Origin: Acanthopleura granulata
Lineage: Eukaryota; Mollusca; Polyplacophora; Chitonida; Chitonidae
Direction of reading: 5' to 3'
Length of the DNA stretch: 64,000 nt
Assembly: GCA_016165875.1 (NCBI GenBank)
Contig: JABBOT010000001.1
Location: forward strand, 34,589,011 to 34,653,010
Shown piece after piece: positions 37,503-49,640 of this stretch (its first letter is position 1; the number at the start of each line of letters is the position of its first letter). The position numbers and the translations under genes are program-made. Below the pieces are notes generated by a model, which was given only the letters and a program-made list of their open reading frames with translations, was not told the origin of the DNA and made no database searches.

Positions 37503-38867
37503 TGCTGTTGTTGAATTTATATTGTATACATGTATGCTTGTCAACTATTATAGTTGATACATGCTTTTATTTAAATTGTATTGTATATATGTATGCGAGT
37601 TTATCTCCACCAATATACTGTTTAAGTTATGTTCATGTTTAAATTAGGAATTAATTATTTAATGTTTTTAAATGTATTCAAAAGTAAATCGTGTGGCCTG
37701 CCCAAAGTGTGACAGAGTGGATTAAGAGATTAGTTAATACTGGACAGTGGCCCGAGTGACTGTCACGGTGTCGCTGGGGAAAGGCATGTTCTTACCTGTT
37801 TCCATTGGTTTTGCCATGCTGGGTCAGCTATATATTCGGCCACAGAATGGAAAGTCTTCAAGTCCATTCGAGTGTTCGAACATTGATTGACTGGCTTCAT
37901 CCTTCACTTCAGAGCTACCGATCTCCCATACTTTAGTAAACGGCAAAAATATCACACAAACTGCCCGGAGCAAGACAAATAAACGTACCAACCATAACAG
38001 TTCCCTTGGCGGGATCTGAATCAGGCGTACAATCTATCCATAACATTCTGTCCCATAGTGGCAAGAGAATATTGCTTAAATAATGTTTCCAAAATATTGC
38101 CTAGATGTTAATTTTAAATGAAAAGGTATGTAACGTCGGTGTATATCTCTGTCATTCCAAGTCAGACGAGACTATAAGACTTCAAACATTTGAAAACTGT
38201 CGAACCCGGTAAAGCTTCATACTATCGTACTGTCGTTCTATCCCCCGACGACGGAAAGAAACACTTGAACTATACTGAAAAGCGTTCGTCCGATATTACA
38301 GAGCAGTTGAACGATGCAAGCACCATGTCATCTCTTCTTTCCACCGACCCAACTATTGGTTTTACGTTACTTGTGCATTCTGGCTTTTTCTGGTTAGATT
38401 CATGGCTGAATGGCTGCTTGGACCTCTTGCCTCAAAGTGTCTGTCTATTCAAATACACCATATTAAGTCAAAGCCAAAGCAGTTTAGACTCCAGTGGTAT
38501 TATATGCAGGGCATGCAGCATTACTTTGGAAAGTTTCGTACATGTAGCAATGCGATTCATTCAAAAACGATAATCCACGCGGGTTTTCCGTAGTTAAAGT
38601 GCTATCGACGTAGTTCACACTTATCTTTCGGGCACTATATTATTAATCTGGTTCTTACACTACATCAAAACGAAACGCTCTAATTTCCACCCTGTACTTC
38701 GTACGTGTTTTTGATGGGATGGGCATCGCAGCCTACTTCGTGCAGGAAACAGCTGATGATAATTCTCCCAAACATCAATTTGCACATTGGCGTTAAAGTA
38801 CCCATTTTACCTTTTATTCAAAAGGGCCCAGTTTCTACTGGTATTTCTTCGTTTCACGTCCACCGCC
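37503..38867. other. No recognisable gene
   Basis: A 127-codon plus frame (38,190-38,573) opens with TTG. Its first ATG is well inside, it has no domain, and similar-length chance frames occur elsewhere in the window. Confidence 0.45.
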
Positions 38868-39140
38868 TCAGTTGCCTTGTAGTCAGAGCGTCAGTCTCTG
38901 GGTCGTGAGATCCGGATCAACCCCGTATTGGTTCACACTAAAACCTTTGAAAATTGTACTTGTTCTTGCCTCGCTTGGTGCTCAGCACTAGACTAGAAAG
39001 GAAACGGGACTGGGCATGATGTTCCAGTGCCGGTAGCACTTTGGCGGCATAAACTCGGCTTACCACAAGAAGACATGGTATACATTTTAGGTATTCCGCG
39101 CTGTCATATAACAAATTGCTGTGAGACGTAAGTCATATTA
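38868..39140 (+). mobile_element. SINE family 2, decayed full-length copy
   Basis: Decayed tRNA-like head (CTTGTAGTCAGAGCGTCAG, GATCCGGATCAACCC), then GGTTCACACTAAAACC, TGTACTTGTTCTTGCCTCGC, GGCATGATGTTCCAGTGCC, GTAGCACTTTGGCGGC, CCACAAGAAGACA and TGCTGTGAGACGTAAG. Confidence 0.7.
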
Positions 39141-39983
39141 ACCACGCATGCATACATGTCTGGTCAGATGCAGTTGTGTCAGTATATACAGGTCTATAAT
39201 TAATATCGGACAGTCAGATGTGTCTCAATGACAGGGTGTGGCCAGCCAATGCTGTTACCTGCAGAGATGCATTGCATGAGACACGAATGACCGGGATTAG
39301 GTCTGAAACGTTTCATTTGAAAGCCCGCGCCTTCAGTGCTTTTGCAAAATGGCGAAATTTGGTGCCCACTTCGACTGATCATAGCAGGATACATTATTCA
39401 CAAGTTGTATTCGTATTTGATAACAAGCTCTAGTGAGATATTGTCTTAGAGTTGTCATCAGTGAGATTAAATGTGGGACTTTAATCGTGATTTACCTTTG
39501 CTTCAGTACTATCATCCATTGTTTTGACTACCTGCTTGTATTTTGTCACCAATCCTAGAGATTATTTCTTTATTGGAGATTTAGACATTGAGAATAGATA
39601 CTTGCTAAACTATATAAACGGTACACAAATGTCCTACCGAGAGCTGGCTGCACCAACAGGCACGTCGATCACAACTGCACAAATCAATTACCGTACATCA
39701 GATCCCTCACTTACTCAGTTCGCCAAAACGGAATGTTTCGACAGGGTATTTCATTTAAAATACGCTAAATAGCCCAACCGCTGAAAAAAAAAATGTTTTT
39801 CAAGTTTCCACCGCAACCAGTCGTCCATAGGAAAAAGATTTTGTGTTGTTTTGGATTAAATGTCTGTAACATTATTTTGTTGCACTTTATTTCTGAATGT
39901 GCGGATCAATTGGGATTTTCTTGACAAATTATAGATTTAATTCAGCTTAGTCACATACAGGTCATTGTAGTAAATAATATTCC
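39141..39983. other. No recognisable feature
   Basis: No gene or repeat that I can support. An 82-codon frame at 39,524-39,772 has no recognisable motif. Confidence 0.5.
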
Positions 39984-39996
39984 TCATAACCATACC
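39984..39996. repeat. SINE target-site duplication, left copy
   Basis: TCATAACCATACC, repeated exactly at 40,324-40,336. Confidence 0.9.
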
Positions 39997-40323
39997 GATC
40001 CGCCCGGATAGCGCAGTTGGTTGGGCTTTCGGACGGGGAGATCTGGGTTCAAACCTGGGTCGGGTCATACCAAAGACTTTAAAAATGGTACATTCTGCTT
40101 CCTCGCTAGGCGCTCAGCAATAAGAGGATAGAGGGTGGACTGGTCGGCCCGGTGTAAGTATAATGTGACTGGGTGAGGGGGCTTGTTGGGTGTCTTCGGC
40201 AAGTTGTCTCGGTGAGGCAGCACCAGATAAAAGATACGGTGGAAGTCCGCCCTGCACCAAGGAGACACCGCCTTCGTATAAGTGAAATATTCTTGAGTAG
40301 GGCGTTAAACAATAAGCACTCAT
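39997..40323 (+). mobile_element. SINE family 2, intact copy with perfect Pol III boxes
   Basis: Head CGCCCGGATAGCGCAGTTGG with A box TAGCGCAGTTGG (40,009-40,020) and B box GGTTCAAACC (40,046-40,055), both canonical. The body has GGGTCATACCAAAGACTTTA, GGACTGGTCGGCCCGGTGT and TAATGTGACTGGGTGAGG. The 3' third (CGTATAAGTGAAATATTCTT, GAGTAGGGCGTTAAAC) matches the family-1 tail, and GCACTCATTCA closes the element. Exact 13-bp TSDs bracket it, so both ends are defined. It is likely among the younger SINE copies here. Minus-strand frames across it are not genes. Confidence 0.9.
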
Positions 40324-40336
40324 TCATAACCATACC
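40324..40336. repeat. SINE target-site duplication, right copy
   Basis: Exact copy of 39,984-39,996. Confidence 0.9.
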
Positions 40337-43300
40337 AGGGCATTGTTAAAAAGCTGGAAGCCATGAGTATATATTCGTAGCCGTGGATCAGTCAATTACT
40401 CGAAAGATCAGTCAAATTTCTGTAGTAGAGGTGTTGTGAACGTTAAGGAAAAATGCACAGTTAGAAGTGTTCTTGCCTGTGGATGTCATTCTCAAAGTAC
40501 AAGGGACTACAAGACAGAAGTGCGTTTAGAGTTTGGACATGTTTGGCGAAATGTTTATTGTTCCCACATTGATAAATCAGAATAAGAGCCACAAAGTTAA
40601 AAGACAAATGCCTTTGGCGGTATAAAATCAACTGAATCAATCGATATTCTTCTGTCACCGCAAGGAAAAGAGACCAGTCCAATACCGGCTTTTGCATGAA
40701 GTGCAGAAATTGCAGATTTCTGAATCGCTGTCTCCAACCGTTCGCATGTGTGGAGTGACAAGACAACTTGGTGTTTAACTGGTATTCAATTAACATAAAA
40801 CGTATTGGGTACGTGCAAATTATTTCAATGTAAAATCACGCTGAGTCTAAATTCCTGGTAACACAAAGCTGCAGAAATACAGTTTATATGAGGTTTTTAA
40901 TTTTAAAAAAAATAGACATTTGACGGATCTTTGAGGCAGGAAACATTTGGAGCTGCCATAATTGTTAGCTTCTCCGGTTTCCGCCTAAGTTTAAGGAAGT
41001 GTGAATACTTTTTCTGAAACCGAAGATAACGGCGATATTCTAGGCGAGTATTGTGAGTTCCAGACTGCTATTAGTGTATTTCTTTGGTCGTTCATCCGCA
41101 CACTTTTCCCATGTCTTAATGAACCGTCCCAAACAAGCAGCCTGCTGCAGGAGGACTACAAAAACTTTTTCCAAAAAAGGTTGAAAATCAGTTAGGTCGT
41201 GTGAGCATTGGAGGCTGGAAGTCTGAATTGAAACTTTCAAAGTGCCTTGGCCATTGTAATTTAATGCGGACTTTCCAAATTGTTTCTCTTGCCAGTTGAG
41301 CATACCAGCTGGCGTGATATCCTGTGACATGGCAATAGTCAATATATTACCCTGAATGGGACTTTGATACTCATCTCAGACAACTATTACATCATTAAGC
41401 TTAAATAGCAATGTGTAAGATACGCAAGTGTTTTAAGGTTTTGTCAAATAGTGTGAGACTAACAATGAGTGATTGAAGTGCATCGTCACATTGAAAAAAA
41501 ACAGGAACCAGAGCACAGCCAACCGGCGGTGTTAAACATTTAGTTGAAAGGCACACAGTTAAGCTATTTTGCACTGTCATAAAAAATGTTGTTTATGAAC
41601 GACATAATCACAATACAGAAGGAAATAATATAGGACCATACATAGTTCAGCACTGTATAATACTTGTGTAGTGCCATACTTTTTTCATTTTGCACAATGG
41701 CTGTTGACTCAACCTGGAAAACGTCTACTTTTTTCCAAGATACGGATGCTGGTCACGTTACCACATGTGACATATCTTCACCAAATGCGGTGTGTACACA
41801 TAGATAAGTGGTCCTCCACGAATATTAGAAAAGGCAAGCGGCTGTACGAGGGCAGTCTGTCGCTTATGGTCAAGGTCTCTATAGGAACAGTAAGAGCGTT
41901 GGAATCTAAAAATGCCCTAATGCCGGAATGGAACCCGTACCCGATCTGTCTTGCTGCTAGGAGTCATAAACATTAGTGTAATTTAACGCTCCCGACAGTT
42001 TAGAATTTTCCTGCATCATTTCCTGGAAGAAGGACAGCCCATTCTGTAATATATAGCACCTAAACGTCGGAATTAAGTTTCATCTTAAACATTCTCTCCT
42101 CCTTATATCAACATTTCTTAGCACATAATCAACAGAAGTCGTTCTAGGTGGCCTGTGAAGTTCAATGATAATATTACCGGACATACTGTCCTCAAACAGC
42201 ATTTATTTTAATCACTGAGTTTTTATTTGGTACTGAGTATAAAAAATCTAATGACTAAGCGTCAGTTTGTGGGAAACAACTGTTCCTTAGCTTATATATG
42301 CCCATTTTTATGTGAACGAACTAAATGCTTATCTATTCATATTGTTTTGTGCAGATGACATATTGCCATTGCATGGAATGAACTCAGACTTAGTAAAGGT
42401 GTTTTGTCAGAGAGATTTTCTTTGATCAAGATTTACAATTTAAAGAAAAATAAAAGTCTTAAAATTGTTACTTTGCAAATTCCGTTAGTTATTCTTGTAG
42501 GTATTTTGTCACAATTACATATCAATGGCTGTTATCTACAGTGTGCCCGAAGAGCCTTGGGTCATCTGAAATAAATTACTTTCGTTTAAAATCTAAATTT
42601 CTTTCCCATTCTGGCCAAATCAGCTAATTCTAAAGTAAGGTTTTCATCAGCAAGTTTAATGAGATTTAGCAAAGAGTATTCCATTCACCTTTGGACGACA
42701 TCCTGACACCACCAGTACGTTGGTAACGACAAATATGGAAGCTTAGCACTATAATCCATTCCTTTCTCCGGTAAAGGATCTTAGACCACATAGCGCAGAA
42801 TCAAAAGGCAAAACATGGTTATACATTATGGGCATTATTGCAGACATGTTACAGAATGCCGATATCACACCATAAATATTTACGTCTTTGGAAGTAATAA
42901 ATTGTCAGATTCATTGTCTTTGGCTTTCATTTCTCTAAACGATGGGCTATACGAATTAAATGGTGAATAGTTTTAGAGTTCGGACTTAACGCTGGACAAG
43001 GTTGACCACCCTGATAAGGATAGACCGGTAAAGGATGAAGAGTGGACGTTGCGTTGACTCGCAAATCATCAAGAACAAAATGATATTTTTAGAAAAAATA
43101 CAGACTTTAATATCCGGTGACGGCTAATCAGTCACACTAATTACCCTTCGACATCTTTGGAAAGTTAATGAATTAAGGGAATAATATTTGTCTTTGGAAT
43201 AATTGCAATGCATTAATATACTGTAAAACCATGTTACCAAAATAGCAATTAAGTTTTCACTGGTTTGTTTTTTGAGTTCTAAAAATACAACATTGAAAAA

Positions 43301-44126
43301 TATTCAGTCAGACAGAATTATTAGTATTTTGTTAATACCAAAATGGCCAGTGTTCATGAATTCAAAATTTAAAGAGAAATAGAAATAGTTTTCCTAAACA
43401 GGAAAGCCAGCTATAAGTTACTTATTTCCTTCTGTTTTCGGGAGATACATATTCTTTCCTAAATTATATTTCTTGTGTTTATCTTGTACCATAAATATTA
43501 ATGTGGAAGAAGAGACCATGTAGTAATCACGTCAGAGAATTGTTTGTTTCATAGATGCTCTCACATCCCATGGAGTCACGTGAATAGGTGAAACCCTACA
43601 CAAATACATTAGAAATACAATAAGGTGAGGACAAATTAGATGTGTCTGTTTCATGTAGCTTATCTTTCTATTTTAATCAACTTTATAAACTTTATAAAAG
43701 TATATTTTAATGATGTGAACGATAAGTTACAAACAAATTTTGTTTTCAGCCAGCAAAAAAACAATATGTTTCATCTTGCAGCCTTTTAAATGAAGCTGAA
43801 ACCAGCCTGCTAAAGCCAGCTTCAACCGCTTAAGCTGTAATGTTTTGCTTAATGCTGCCTTCTGAAAAGTACGTTGAAGTAGATAAATGGATAGTCCTCC
43901 GCTGGAACAGAAGGAATACTCATTATACACCCTGGCGTCTTTACTGCATGCATAAAAGCGGTAAATACAGTCACAATTTGCCCTTTCTGGTTTTACACTA
44001 GTTCTTTTGAGCCTGTCAAAACTGCAAAATAGTTTGGACTTGAGATGATGACCGATATCTCCGAGTCGCACGTGCCTGGTCTATTGTAGATTTTATCTCT
44101 TCTAGAAATACCAACGGCCCGACTAG
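40337..44126. other. No recognisable gene
   Basis: AT-rich. The best frames (111 codons, minus, 40,461-40,796; 114 codons, minus, 43,727-44,071; 101 codons, plus, 41,671-41,976) have no recognisable motif. I see no repeat structure. Confidence 0.5.
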
Positions 44127-44152
44127 TTTTTTTTTTTTTTGGGGGGGGGGGG
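44127..44152. repeat. T14-G12 homopolymer junction
   Basis: Fourteen T followed directly by twelve G. A slippage-prone simple repeat; run lengths may be unreliable. Confidence 0.8.
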
Positions 44153-44539
44153 AATTGCCTTATAATATCTCCCGGGTTTGCCTTTGTGTCGACACTTGAC
44201 AGCGCTGCTTATGCATGATGGCCACAAGGCTCCTCAATAAGCAGAGCGAACTATGGTCATCTGGCAAATACAAGTGCAGGTGAACTTTCTGTTCAAGATC
44301 GTGCCTCTATTCACAAGGCACATAAAGAAGGTTTGTTTTCCACTCAAACTTACTGTCAGTGGTCAATACGTTGCTGATTCATTTGTCTGCGGTGCACGGG
44401 AAGAGACATAGGCTAAAAGCCACTTCACATGTTGTATTAGTGTGTACTCGTATCCGTCAACCTAGATTAACCCATTTATTTAACCATAGACTTTTGAATC
44501 AGTCCCATAACCCCTCGTGTCATCTCATCCATCAAAACA

Positions 44540-45072
44540 TTCATAAGCACAGACCATCCATTGGTTCTAGTAAAATCCATTGCTTAAAAATAGTGCATGC
44601 ATTGCTGCTAGTAGAAGCCAATGCTTAAACACAGACCATCCATTTCTGCTGGTAGAATCCAATGCATAAACACAGATCATTCATTGTTGCTAGTAGAATC
44701 CAATGCATAAACACAGACCATCCCTTGCTGCTAGTAGACTCCAATGCTTAAACATAGTCCATACAAAGCTTGCACATAGTCCATCCATTGCTGCTAGCAG
44801 AACCCAATGCATAATCGCAGACCTTTCATTGCTGTAGTAGAATCCAATGCTTAAAAATAGTCCACCGCCAGTAAAACCCAATGCTTAAACCATTCATTGC
44901 TGCTAGTAGAATTCAATGCTTAACAATAGTCCACCTGCTCAAGGTAGTAGAATCCAATGCTGAAACATAGCAAAAAAAATTGCTGCCAGTAGAATTTAAT
45001 GCTTAAACATAGTCCATCCATTGCTGCTAGTGGAAAACAATGCATAAACACAGACCATACATTGCTGCCAGT
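44540..45072 (+). repeat. 41-bp satellite array, left part
   Basis: About a dozen 41-bp monomers of the form CATTGCTGCTAGTAGAATCC followed by AATGC and either TTAAACATAGTCCATC (type A) or ATAAACACAGACCATC (type B). Two successive units starting at about 44,641 and 44,682 measure exactly 41 bp. The array continues beyond the Gypsy insertion at 49,835. Several monomers are internally deleted. Confidence 0.9.
45068..45072. repeat. Gypsy target-site duplication, left
   Basis: CCAGT, repeated at 49,835-49,839. A 5-bp duplication is normal for Ty3/Gypsy integrases. Confidence 0.85.
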
Positions 45073-45266
45073 TGTAATGATAGACTTCCATAATCTTACG
45101 TATGTTTGACGCGATGCATGTTTTCATATCAACCCTATATGTATACGCGCCAGAGCGTCACTACAGAGAGTGCAGTCCCGCCAATTTTATGTAGTGCAAA
45201 GTGTTCGTCAGATTGCTCCAAATAAACATCCTTAACACGGATAATGGACATTCTTTAATCATTACA
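45073..45266 (+). repeat. 5' LTR
   Basis: 194 bp, starting TGTAATGAT and ending ATCATTACA, a perfect 9-bp terminal inverted repeat that begins TG and ends CA. It contains a TATA-like CTATATGTATA near 45,135 and an AATAAA polyadenylation signal at 45,221-45,226. It differs from the 3' LTR at two positions (A for T in TTTTC(A)TATC, T for C in GAGCG(T)CACT). Confidence 0.97.
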
Positions 45267-45284
45267 TGGTGTCAGAAGTGGAGC
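45267..45284 (+). other. Primer-binding site, tRNA-Leu-like
   Basis: TGGTGTCAGAAGTGGAGC starts at the base after the LTR. The first 15 bases closely resemble the complement of leucine tRNA 3' ends (TGGTGTCAGGAGTGG-type) as I know them; the primer identity is from memory and needs a tRNA comparison. Confidence 0.75.
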
Positions 45285-45308
45285 ACAGAAGTTCTTCCAT
45301 CCTACAAA

Positions 45309-46487
45309 ATGAGTCAAGACGGCTTGCCAACACCGAAACCTTTGAATCTCGACGGAAATGTGTCGGAGAATTGGCGGCGAGGGATCCAGCAGTAAAGGTT
45401 GTACATGATAGCGTCCGAGAAGACGGAAAAAGCTGAAGCCTTACAGTGTGCAACATTTTTGACTCTTGCCGGCACAAATGCCATTGAAGTGTATAACACG
45501 TTCACGTTTACGGAAGACGAGCGGGACAAAACTGAACCTTTGATAGCGAAGTTCGCAGAACACTGCACGCCGAAGAAGAACGCCACATTTGAGAGACACA
45601 AACTGAGCCACCGTCTTCAACGACCAAGTGAGCCATTTGATAGCTTCTTGACAGACATAAGGCTACTCATTAAGAATTGTGAGTACAGAGAGTTAACAGA
45701 CAGTATCCTGAAGGATCGAATTATAGAGGGAATTAACTCTGAAAAGACGCGAATAAGACTGTTACGTGAGCCCGAGTTATCTCTCGAGAAGGCAATGTCG
45801 CTATGCAGAGCATCTGAAACGGCCGCTAATCACCTGAGGGTTATGACTGGTGACGATCAGTCAGCAGCAGTAACCCACGCAGTCAGCAAAAACAAGGGTA
45901 AACAGACAGGACAGACACACAAAAGCAGTACAAGTAACAGTGGAAATAAAACAGATAAACAGACACATCATAGGAAGAAAAAACATAATGACCCAGAATG
46001 CAGCCGATGGGGATATCGCCACGCTGTACGAGGAAAGTGCCCAGCATATGGACAAACATGTAATCGGTGCTCGAAAATTGGACATTTTCAGAAAATGTGT
46101 AAAACCAAAAATGTTCATGTTGTAGAAGACAGCCATCAAGAAGAGGATAGTACATTATACTCAGAGTCCACTCAGTCGGAACTTGTTGTTGATAACATAG
46201 ACTCTCAGTCGTGTAGGGAGCCATGGATTGTACCATTATTGGTGAACAAGACTGTCCTTCATCTAAAGTTGGACACTGGTTCAGGTGTGAATATTTTGCC
46301 CAAATTTGAATTTAACAAGTTACTTGTCAAACCAAAACTGAAACCTACAACTGTTAAACTAACGGCATATGCTGGAAGTGAGATACCTGTTATTGGACAA
46401 TGTGTACTAACTGTTGAACACAAGGGGCAGTTAAGAAGGTATCAGCCCAGCAAATGTTCAGCCAATATTAGGCTGGAAAATGAGTGA
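45309..46487 (+). pseudogene. Gypsy gag with start of protease, interrupted
   Basis: The ATG at 45,309 opens MSQDGLPTPKPLNLDGNV…NWRR, a typical capsid start in this group, but an in-frame TAA at 45,393-45,395 cuts it after 28 codons. The same frame then runs open to 46,487. It includes capsid-like helical sequence, a basic linker and nucleocapsid zinc-knuckle sequence near 45,999-46,100. The second knuckle, CNRCSKIGHFQKMC, is intact (CX2CX4HX4C). The first has Trp at 46,008-46,010 where a Cys ligand is expected. Protease follows with the LDTGSG active site (Asp codon 46,272-46,274). The frame is lost near 46,435-46,445, before the conserved ILG motif, which continues in the pol frame. Gag would coat the element RNA in cytoplasmic particles; this copy should give only a fragment. 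Confidence 0.93.
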
Positions 46488-48903
46488 CAGTATGGGACTG
46501 ATTAAACGAGTGTTAGCTGTCACTGACAAACACGAAACTAATGTGTTTTCAGAATTTCCAGAATTGTTTCAGGGACTTGGATGCTTCAAAACCAAAGTCA
46601 ACATAAAGCTGAGAGAAGGCTGCACCTCTGTGGTAGAACCATGTCGTAAAATCCCATTCGCACTCCATGGCAAGGTAAAAGGGGAACTTGAACTCATGGA
46701 ACAAATGGGTGTAATCACAAGAGTAAGTGAACCTACAGAATGGGTGAGTTCAATGGTCGTAGTTAATAAACCTAACGGAAAGCTACGCATATGCTTGGAC
46801 CCTAGAAATTTGAATAAAGTCATCTTAAGAGAGCACTATAAATTACCCACAAGAGATGAAGTAATGTCCAAGTTTGGTGGTGCTCGTTACTTCACAAAAC
46901 TCGATGCCTCCAGTGGATTCTGGCAGATACCTCTTGATGAGGAAAGTTCAAGGCTATGCACATTTAATACACCGTTTGGACGATACCGTTACATAAGATT
47001 ACCATTTGGCATCTCCGGCGCCCCAGAAATTTATCATCGACAAATACACTCGCTGTTTGAACATGTTGATGGAGTAGATACGTCGATGGATGACGTCATT
47101 ATCTGGACAAATGACAAAGAGCCACATGATAACCGTGTAAGACAGGTGTTGAAAATTGTCAGAGACAATAATCTGAAACTCAACCCAGACAAATGTCTGT
47201 ACTGTGTGAATGAACTGACATTCTTAGGTGACACAATCTCAAAAGATGGACTGAAACCTGATGCTAAGAAAGTTGAAGCCATCAATGACATTGCCAGACC
47301 AGCATGTAAAAAAGATATACAGCGTTTCATTGGTATGGTAAATTATCTAGGACATTACATTCCAGACTTATCAGTGAGAGCTGCACCACTCCGTAAACTC
47401 CAGGACAAAACCATACAATGGGATTGGACAGATGAACAGGAGATGGCCTGGAAGGATCTTAAGGAAGCCATTTCCCATGGGCCTGTGTTACAATTTTATG
47501 ACCAAACGAAACCAATCAAAGTATCAGCTGATGCAAGTAAGAACGGAATTGGTGCTGTACTCTTACAAAGACATGACGACTTGTGGTTGCCAGTTGCTTA
47601 TGCATCCAGAGCTATGACACAAGCAGAGTGTAGGTATGCACAAATTGAGAAAGAAACTCTTGCTATTACCTATGCATGTGAACATTTCCATCAGTACATT
47701 TATGGCCAGACTGTGGAAATTGAAACAGATCACAAACCTTTGGAGGCCATATTCAAAAAGGGAATGAATGATAGCCCTCCAAGGCTACAACGATTTCGAC
47801 TGCGACTGCAGAAGTATGACTTATCTGTGTGTTATACCCCTGGGAAGCTGATGTTCACAGCAGATGCTTTATCTAGAGCATACAGGAAACAGGAAGTGCC
47901 AGTTAGCAGTACAGGGACCGATGTACAAGCATATGTTGATGGCATACTGTCAAATCTACAGGTGTCTGATGAACGCTTAGATGACATCAGAACACAAACA
48001 GCTAATGATCCTGCGATGTCAGCTCTTGTCAACGTGATCCTTGATGGATGGCCTAATGACAAAAAGGCTTGCCCAGCTGAAATCTCTGAATTTTGGAACT
48101 ACAGAGGTGAACTGAGCACTATTGATGGATTGGTGTTTAAAGGGTCTAGAATTGTGATTCCCCAAAAACTGCGTGACCTTATGCTGACAAAAATTCACAA
48201 AGGTCAACTTGGTCAAGAAAAGTGTAAACGTAGCGCCCGTGAAGTGTTATTCTGGCCTCGTATGAATCAAGACATTGACAGTGTAGTGAAAAACTGTGAA
48301 CTATGTATTACGTACAGAGCAAAGCAGCAGAGTGAACCGCTGTTGCCACATTCAGTAGCTTTACGGCCTTGGCAAAAGGTTGCCACTGATTTGTGTTATG
48401 TTAATAACAAAACCTACATAGTTGTGGTTGATTGTTACTCCACATTCCCTGAGATCAGTCAGCTTAATGGATCCGGAAGTCAACCAGTGATCCAAGCATT
48501 AAAATCCGTATTTGCTAGACACGGCATACCAGATGAAGTTCTTAGTGACCATGGGCCATGTTACAACAGTAGTGAATTCAAACAGTTCTCTACAGAGTGG
48601 GGATTTACCCATACAACATCTAACCCATTGTACCCCAAATTTAATGGACTACCAGAAAAAACTGTGCAAATTGTGAAGAGGATTCTAAAAAAATCTTGTG
48701 ACAGTGGTGATGATCCATATCTTGGACTGTTAGTGTACCGTAGTTCACCTTTTGAGAGTGGAAGCTCTCCAGCACAGTTGTTAATGAATCGACGTATTCG
48801 CTCAAATCTGCCCATAACGGAAGATTTGCTTAGAGTTCAAAAACTCTGTATTGACCGTTCAAAGAAAGTTGGAACAGAAGAGGAAACAGAAGCAGTATCA
48901 TGA
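46435..48903 (+). pseudogene. Gypsy pol: protease end, RT, RNase H, integrase core
   Basis: One open frame of about 820 codons. It opens with protease ILG (46,465-46,473) and MGLIKRV. Reverse transcriptase has LDPRNLNKVI, KLDASSGFWQIPL, FNTPFGRYRYIRLPFGI and the catalytic box, which reads SMDDV (Ser codon 47,083-47,085) instead of the usual Tyr-first YxDD; both Asp remain. FLGD and the thumb follow. RNase H shows SADASKNGIG, EKETLAI and TDHKPLEA (catalytic D, E, D). Integrase follows: its zinc module has HKGQL (Gln codon 48,205-48,207, where a second His is usual) and CELC. The D,D,E core is present as TDLCY, SDHGP and PEKTVQ. The frame ends at 48,903, after a shift near 48,850 strands the C-terminus. 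The product would copy RNA to DNA and integrate it. Confidence 0.95.
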
Positions 48904-49330
48904 CAGAGGAAGCCGACCTCTACTACCGTTGAGCCCTGGATCAAAGGTGCGTATAAGAGGACAGAAACCCTGGGTACAGAAAGGAACAGTTATTCGCCAG
49001 GTAGCCCCCTCGTTCCTATCTCGTGCAAACAACAGGGTGTTTAGAAGGATTCGCCGTGATTTGCTGTATGTTAATCAGACAACCAGCCCGGATCTCTACT
49101 CACAACCAGCGGAGGACCAATTACTTGAACCGCTACAATATCAGAAACCTGTGGTGACAGACAGCAGACAGCAAACTGATTCATCACTTGAACCTACATG
49201 TTACTCCTCCAGCCAGAAGCAGTTGGCTACCGGGCCCAAACTGACCAGTACCACTGACATTCCTAAAACCTGTCCAGCTAGACCAAGGAGAGACATTAAG
49301 CCACCAGTAAGGCTCATGGAAACTATGTAA
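48851..49330 (+). pseudogene. Gypsy integrase C-terminus, out of frame
   Basis: The frame offset by one base from the pol frame continues the integrase with KQKQYHDRGSRPLLPLSPGS, then VRIRG…W.QKGTVI and FRRIRRDLLYVNQ. This is the SH3-like (GPY/F-type) C-terminal DNA-binding module of Gypsy integrases, followed by a Ser/Gln/Pro-rich tail ending at 49,330. It overlaps the end of the main pol frame, so a one-base indel around 48,840-48,860 is the likely cause. I see no chromodomain. Confidence 0.85.
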
Positions 49331-49628
49331 ATTCAGGGATTCCTAGACTACTGTGTGACTCACAATTTGTGATGTTCATGGACTGTAATTTGCGTGAAGA
49401 AGTTTGAAAGTGTACTATATGAAAGTTAACTTCATCGTTTGTGTCATTGTTAGTGGAAAACACTATGAATTGTTGAGTTAGATTGTGTTGATGATCTTAA
49501 ATATTTAGTGTTCTTAAGACAGTTATCTATTGTCGGTATGAACATTTTACATTAAGCCAGTTCAATCTCTTTTCAGTAGTAATTTTACAGTTTACAGTTT
49601 TTTACAGTTACAGCTAAAATTAAAACTT
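49331..49628. other. Gypsy 3' non-coding region
   Basis: AT-rich sequence between integrase and the polypurine tract, with no env-like frame and a TTTTACAGTT-type short direct repeat near 49,585-49,610. Confidence 0.7.
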
Positions 49629-49640
49629 AAAAAAAAGAGA
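49629..49640 (+). other. Polypurine tract
   Basis: AAAAAAAAGAGA directly abuts the 3' LTR, the expected position for plus-strand DNA priming. Confidence 0.9.

Noticed and set aside
38190..38573. 127-codon plus frame with a GTATGT donor-like site upstream
   Set aside because: TTG start, no recognisable domain, no matching acceptor close by. Not enough for a gene call.
40001..40075. tRNA-like sequence with canonical A and B boxes
   Set aside because: Same reason; exact 13-bp TSDs enclose it together with the SINE body.
44127..44152. T14-G12 junction as a functional signal
   Set aside because: Most simply a slippage-prone homopolymer; no context suggests a role.
45861..46236. Minus-strand frames of 92 and 117 codons opposite gag
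   Set aside because: Shadows of the gag coding sequence.
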